A stretch of 8,859 nt of DNA from assembly GCA_002317305.1 (NCBI GenBank), contig DCIZ01000082.1, positions 11,682 through 20,540 on the forward strand, written 5' to 3'. Made by a program: the position numbers and the translations under genes. A model generated the notes under the pieces. That model saw only the letters and a program-made list of their open reading frames with translations. It did not search any database and was not told where the DNA came from. This stretch comes from Campylobacter sp. UBA1713. Lineage in GTDB: Bacteria > Campylobacterota > Campylobacteria > Campylobacterales > Campylobacteraceae. Every line of letters starts with the position of its first letter. The stretch's first letter is position 1. Below are positions 6,056 to 8,859 of this stretch, in pieces.

Positions 6056-6410
6056 GCCGTCATTCTGATGGAGGCGTAAGCCGACCGAAGAATCCCCTGA
6101 AATTTGACGGAGCAGAATCTTCAAAATTCACAAAAAAGCGAATTTACAAAAATTCCGTTTTCTGTTTTCCGCTTTCTGTTTTCTGAATGCAGGGGCGAAA
6201 GCCCCCGTCCGCCCTGTCCAGCCGCCGTTTTTCTTTGAGATTTATCGAAAAGAAAAACGGCGGCTGGACAAAATAAAAAGCGTTAGCTTTTTACATACGG
6301 AAAGCAGAAAGCGAAATTCGTCAAAATTTGCTTTTTTGTGAATTTAAAGATTCTACTCGCTCAAAAGTCAGGGATTCTTCGGTCGGCTTCGCCTCCCTCA
6401 GAATGACGGC
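6056..6410. repeat. Composite palindromic element B3, 355 bp
   Basis: The ends are inverted (GCCGTCATTCTGA at the left, TCAGAATGACGGC at the right), and the arms match inward through GGAGGCG..AGCCGACCGAAGAATCCC, an AGAATCTT..AATTCACAAAAAAGC block and heptamers of the CGGAAAG/CAGAAAG kind. A perfect 22-bp hairpin (6215-6270) sits near the middle, next to GGGGC-GAAA-GCCCC (6192-6205), which would be a GNRA-type tetraloop as plus-strand RNA. The left arm is longer than the right. No protein is encoded. It separates the methyltransferase gene from the YqcI-LysE unit. Confidence 0.7.
6215..6270. other. Perfect 22-bp stem hairpin with 12-nt loop
   Basis: Bases 6215-6236 are perfectly complementary to 6249-6270. 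On the minus strand the loop is TCGATAAATCTC and the element is preceded by GCTTTTTATTTTG, both shared with the hairpin at 84-138. About 11 of 21 aligned stem positions differ between the two hairpins, yet both stems are perfect. No U-tract follows on either strand, so a plain terminator role is unlikely. Confidence 0.7.
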
Positions 6411-6435
6411 ATTAATTTATCGATTCACGAGAATC

Positions 6436-6474
6436 GCAAATTTCCGCATTCCGTTTTTCGCATTCCGCACGCAC
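6436..6474 (-). repeat. Short heptamer array next to the methyltransferase stop codon
   Basis: CATTCCG, TTTTTCG, CATTCCG and CACGCAC follow one another up to the stop codon of the methyltransferase gene at 6475-6477. They match the heptamer family seen at 4317-4365 and 8740-8785. No terminator-like hairpin with a T-tract was seen downstream of the gene. Confidence 0.5.
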
Positions 6475-7365
6475 TCACCCGCGTTTCACCAGTTTTGTTA
6501 CAAAAAACGCATCAAAAATCTCATTTGGCGCTATAAACACACCAAACGGCGAGTGAAAAAACTTCGCCTCCACGCTAGCTGCGCCAAAGGGCAAACTCAA
6601 ATTTGCCAAAGTGTCAAAAAATTCCAGCCTCTCCACACTCACGTCAAACTGCGAATTTAGCGCATTTTGCACCACCTCTTCGTTCTCCTCTTCAAAAAAC
6701 GTGCAAGTCGAGTAGACAAGCGTCCCGCCCGGCTTTAAAGCCACAAGCGCTGCATGCAAAAGTTGCTTTTGAAGTTTTGCAGTCGCTTTTATCTCTTTTT
6801 TGTTTTTTTCCGCAAAACCCTCACCAAAATGCGAATATGCCGAACACGGCGCATCTAGCAAAATTCGGTCAAACCGCTCCACGCACGTCCTGGCTACACT
6901 TCTGGCGTCTTTTTGGTAGGCACGCACGCCCGCGCAAACGTATTTTTTTAGGTTAAATTTCAGCACAAAAAACCTCTCTCTGTCCGCCTCCATGACCGCC
7001 AAATCGTTTGTGGCACGCGAGAGCACGACCGACTTTCCGCCCGGACTTGCGCACATATCTAGCACGCTTTCGCCCGCTTTTACGCCAAGCAAATTTGCCG
7101 CCAAAAACGAACTGGCGTTTTGAATGTAAATTTCGCCTTTGTCAAAAAGCTCACTTCTGGTGAGCGTGCTTTTTTCTGCTGCTGGTGCGATGTAAAAAGG
7201 CAGAGCAAAGTCAAAAAGTCGCACGAAATTTATGCCGAGTTTTTCGAGTTTGGTTTCTACCTCTTCAAAAGCAAAAAAACCAACGCACTTTGGCGTAAAA
7301 AAACTTTTCCAAATTTGTGGAAAATCTGTGCCAAATCTTGTTTTTAAATAATTTTCAAAACTCAT
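6475..7365 (-). CDS. NOP2/RsmB-family RNA cytosine-C5 methyltransferase
   Basis: This cytoplasmic SAM-dependent enzyme methylates C5 of cytosine in RNA, most likely rRNA. The 296-residue product has motif I DMCASPGGK (103-111) for SAM binding, motif IV LLDAPCS (169-175) with the cysteine at 174 and motif VI YSTCTF (218-223) with the cysteine at 221; both cysteines of this family are present. It is shorter than E. coli RsmB because the N-terminal NusB-like domain is missing, so RsmB, RsmF or another specificity cannot be decided. ATG at 7365 is chosen because AAGGA (7375-7371) lies five bases before it. A start at 7437 would add 24 residues translated from repeat sequence. It follows the F-like secretion gene by 123 bases on the same strand. 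Confidence 0.88.
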   Translation of the reverse strand: MSFENYLKTRFGTDFPQIWKSFFTPKCVGFFAFEEVETKLEKLGINFVRLFDFALPFYIAPAAEKSTLTRSELFDKGEIYIQNASSFLAANLLGVKAGESVLDMCASPGGKSVVLSRATNDLAVMEADRERFFVLKFNLKKYVCAGVRAYQKDARSVARTCVERFDRILLDAPCSAYSHFGEGFAEKNKKEIKATAKLQKQLLHAALVALKPGGTLVYSTCTFFEEENEEVVQNALNSQFDVSVERLEFFDTLANLSLPFGAASVEAKFFHSPFGVFIAPNEIFDAFFVTKLVKRG

Positions 7366-7375
7366 TTTTATCCTT

Positions 7376-7488
7376 TCAGAAAACGGAAAACGGGCGGGAC
7401 GGAGGCTTTTACCACAGCTAGCCACGTGTTTTAACACGGAGTGCGTTCAGGATGCGGAGTGTGGAGTGCGTAGTGCAAAAATTTTTTT
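7376..7488 (-). repeat. Heptamer repeats filling the methyltransferase leader
   Basis: CAGAAAA-CGGAAAA-CGGGCGG lies at 7377-7397, directly upstream of the methyltransferase ribosome site. CGGAGTG, CGGAGTG, TGGAGTG and CGTAGTG units lie in 7437-7476. A small CGTGT-TTTA-ACACG hairpin (about 7425-7438) is between them. No clear promoter was found, so read-through from the gene upstream is plausible. A run of nine T (7482-7490) overlaps the stop codon of the upstream gene. Confidence 0.45.
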
Positions 7489-8703
7489 TTACCGAATAAC
7501 GCTACTCAAATCCCACATAGGCATGAAAATTCCAAGCCCTAAAACGACTACAAAAAGCCCGAGCAACAAAAGCATTAGCGGTTCGACAAGCGCAGCGATG
7601 TTGTCTACAAAAAAGTCAAATTTGGTTTTGTAGAGTTCAGCGGTTTTACAAAAAACAAAATCCATCGCGCCACTTCGCCCTCCTGCGCCCAAAAGTGCGA
7701 GAAAAACAGGCTCAAAAACGCCACTTTTTTCAAAAGCAACTTTTAGGTTTTCGCCGTTTTCGATGGCATTTTCTATGTGTAAAAGTCGCTTTTGTAGCCA
7801 CAAATTTTGCACGCTTTGACGCGAGATGAGAAGCGCTTGAGTGATGACAACGCCGCTGCTTACTAGCTCTGAAAGCACGAGCAAAAAGCGACTCAAATTT
7901 GAGTAGATGACTAGCTTTTTAAATAGCCAGATTTGAGCAAAAATGGTGTCAAAAAAGAGGCGAACTTTTTCGTTTTTGCGTGCTAAAAGAGACAAAAACA
8001 ACAAAAAAGCGACCAAAAAGAGTGCGACAAATAGACCAAATTCACTAAAAAACTCCTGCGTTTTTAGCAAAATGCGTGTAGGAAGTGGCAAATTTGAGCC
8101 AAAACTGACAAAAATGTCACGAAATTTTGGCACGACAAACTCCATAATGACAAAAAATGCGACAAAAATAGCAGAAAAAAGCATGGCGGGGTATCGCATT
8201 GCACTTTTGAATCTTGATTTGATTCGCTCATTTTCTTCTAAAACAACAACAAGCCTTTCGAAGCTTTTTGCAAAATTCCCACTCTCCTCGCCAAGTCTCA
8301 AAAAACAAAGAACTTCGCCTGAAGCGCCCGCTTTTGCAAAACTTGTGCTTAGATTTTTTCCTTTTTCTATGTTTGTTTTTACTTTTTGTAAAAATGTTTG
8401 GACTTTTTTAAGGTGTGTTTTTGGTAAATTTGCCAGCGTTTCGTCCAGTGCGCTACTAAAAGTGATGCCAGCGTTTAGCATGACAGAAATTTCACGCAAA
8501 GTTGGCAAAAGGTCGGCGTTTTTTGGAGTTAAAAAATTTGCAAAAAGCAAATTTAGCGGTGGGAAATTTTGTTTTTCTGTTTTTATGATGGTAATTCCAG
8601 TGAAAGTGGCAAAAATTTCGTTTTTTGCTTCTGTTTCATCTTTTGCCTCTATCGTGAGTTCTCGTTTTTTCAAATCTTGTAAAAATGTGATGCGAAAATA
8701 CAT
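7489..8703 (-). CDS. Type II secretion / type IV pilus F (GspF/PilC-like) inner-membrane protein
   Basis: Proteins of this family form the inner-membrane platform that links the assembly ATPase to pilin or pseudopilin polymerisation. The product is 404 residues, normal length. It shows the duplicated family pattern: LPTLREISVMLNAGITFSSAL (split 66-86) and GEESGNFAKSF (138-148) in the first half, VLSELVSSGVVITQAL (276-291) and GAGGRSGAMDF (339-349) in the second. Membrane segments lie near 172-192, 222-241 and 372-395, the last containing the usual EP at 374-375. AAGG (8714-8711) precedes the ATG at 8703. In Campylobacter the comparable gene, ctsF, serves DNA uptake; that role here is an inference. 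No ATPase or pseudopilin gene is beside it in the window. Confidence 0.88.
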   Translation of the reverse strand: MYFRITFLQDLKKRELTIEAKDETEAKNEIFATFTGITIIKTEKQNFPPLNLLFANFLTPKNADLLPTLREISVMLNAGITFSSALDETLANLPKTHLKKVQTFLQKVKTNIEKGKNLSTSFAKAGASGEVLCFLRLGEESGNFAKSFERLVVVLEENERIKSRFKSAMRYPAMLFSAIFVAFFVIMEFVVPKFRDIFVSFGSNLPLPTRILLKTQEFFSEFGLFVALFLVAFLLFLSLLARKNEKVRLFFDTIFAQIWLFKKLVIYSNLSRFLLVLSELVSSGVVITQALLISRQSVQNLWLQKRLLHIENAIENGENLKVAFEKSGVFEPVFLALLGAGGRSGAMDFVFCKTAELYKTKFDFFVDNIAALVEPLMLLLLGLFVVVLGLGIFMPMWDLSSVIR

Positions 8704-8735
8704 AAAAAGCCTTATAAAATAAAAAAATGTAAACG

Positions 8736-8859
8736 CGTGCGGAGTGCGTGCGGAAAGCAGAATGCGGAAAACGGAAAACGGAATTTGTGAAATTCGCTTT
8801 TTTGCGAATTTGACTTTTTCCGCCCTCGCTAGGCGGGATTCTTCGCTTCGCTAACGCTC
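8736..8859 (+). repeat. Composite repeat B4 upstream of the F-like gene, cut by window edge
   Basis: Heptamers (CGGAGTG, CGGAAAG, CAGAATG, CGGAAAA twice) run to about 8780. AATTTGTGAAATTC follows, then a hairpin AAATTCGC-TTTTTT-GCGAATTT (8790-8811) and a GATTCTTCGCTTCGCTAACGCTC end that looks like half of an ATTCTGA/GAAGAAT element. The module order matches 6290-6410. It begins about 33 bases upstream of the F-like gene's start, leaving little room for that gene's promoter. Confidence 0.55.

Noticed and set aside
7482..7490. Nine-T run as a phase-variable tract
   Set aside because: It lies at the stop codon and downstream of the GspF-like gene, so length change would not alter the body of any protein.
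7943..8722. 259-codon plus-strand frame opposite the GspF-like gene
   Set aside because: Low-complexity S/K/F-rich shadow; the opposite strand encodes a complete, recognisable family protein.

Overview
The window looks like chromosome from a Campylobacter-type epsilonproteobacterium of medium G+C. The signs are the lptG-lysA gene pair, A-rich leaders with AAGGA-type ribosome sites, extended TTTTGGTAGAAT-like promoters, and proteins of epsilonproteobacterial flavour. The genus is an inference from style and gene order; no rRNA or tRNA is present to confirm it.

Layout. Positions 1-540 hold no gene and are built of two kinds of interspersed repeat. A plus-strand operon follows: lptG (LPS export permease), lysA (diaminopimelate decarboxylase) and hslU (ATPase of the HslUV protease), with gaps of 28 and 21 bases. 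The convergent gap 4160-4465 is filled by another repeat mosaic. All remaining genes lie on the minus strand. In transcription order they are a type II secretion/type IV pilus F-like membrane protein (8703-7489), a NOP2/RsmB-family RNA m5C methyltransferase (7365-6475), and a two-gene unit made of a YqcI/YcgG-family protein (5861-5095) and a LysE/RhtB-family exporter (5101-4466). The 613-base gap 5862-6474 contains the promoter of that unit and a 355-base palindromic repeat.

Two things stand out. First, the YqcI/YcgG gene is out of frame at a (GA)7 dinucleotide tract 13 codons after its start. Loss of one GA unit would restore a complete 254-residue protein, which is the signature of a phase-variable locus caught OFF. 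Its stop codon overlaps the start of the LysE-type exporter, so the pair is probably translationally coupled. Characterised relatives of YqcI/YcgG are heme-dependent N-hydroxylases of guanidino amino acids, so a switchable 'modify and export an amino acid' module is a reasonable hypothesis.

Second, every substantial intergenic space carries modular repeats: (a) palindromic elements with TAAGGGCATCTCTAAAAA ends, (b) degenerate heptamer arrays (CGGAAAA/CGGAATG/CGGAGTG), (c) ATTCTGA...GAAGAAT hairpins with tandem G-A mismatches, and (d) two long perfect hairpins with conserved loop and flanks but different, fully compensated stems. The last pattern suggests selection for the hairpin structure itself. 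No transposase or other mobile-element gene is present in the window, so these would be non-autonomous.
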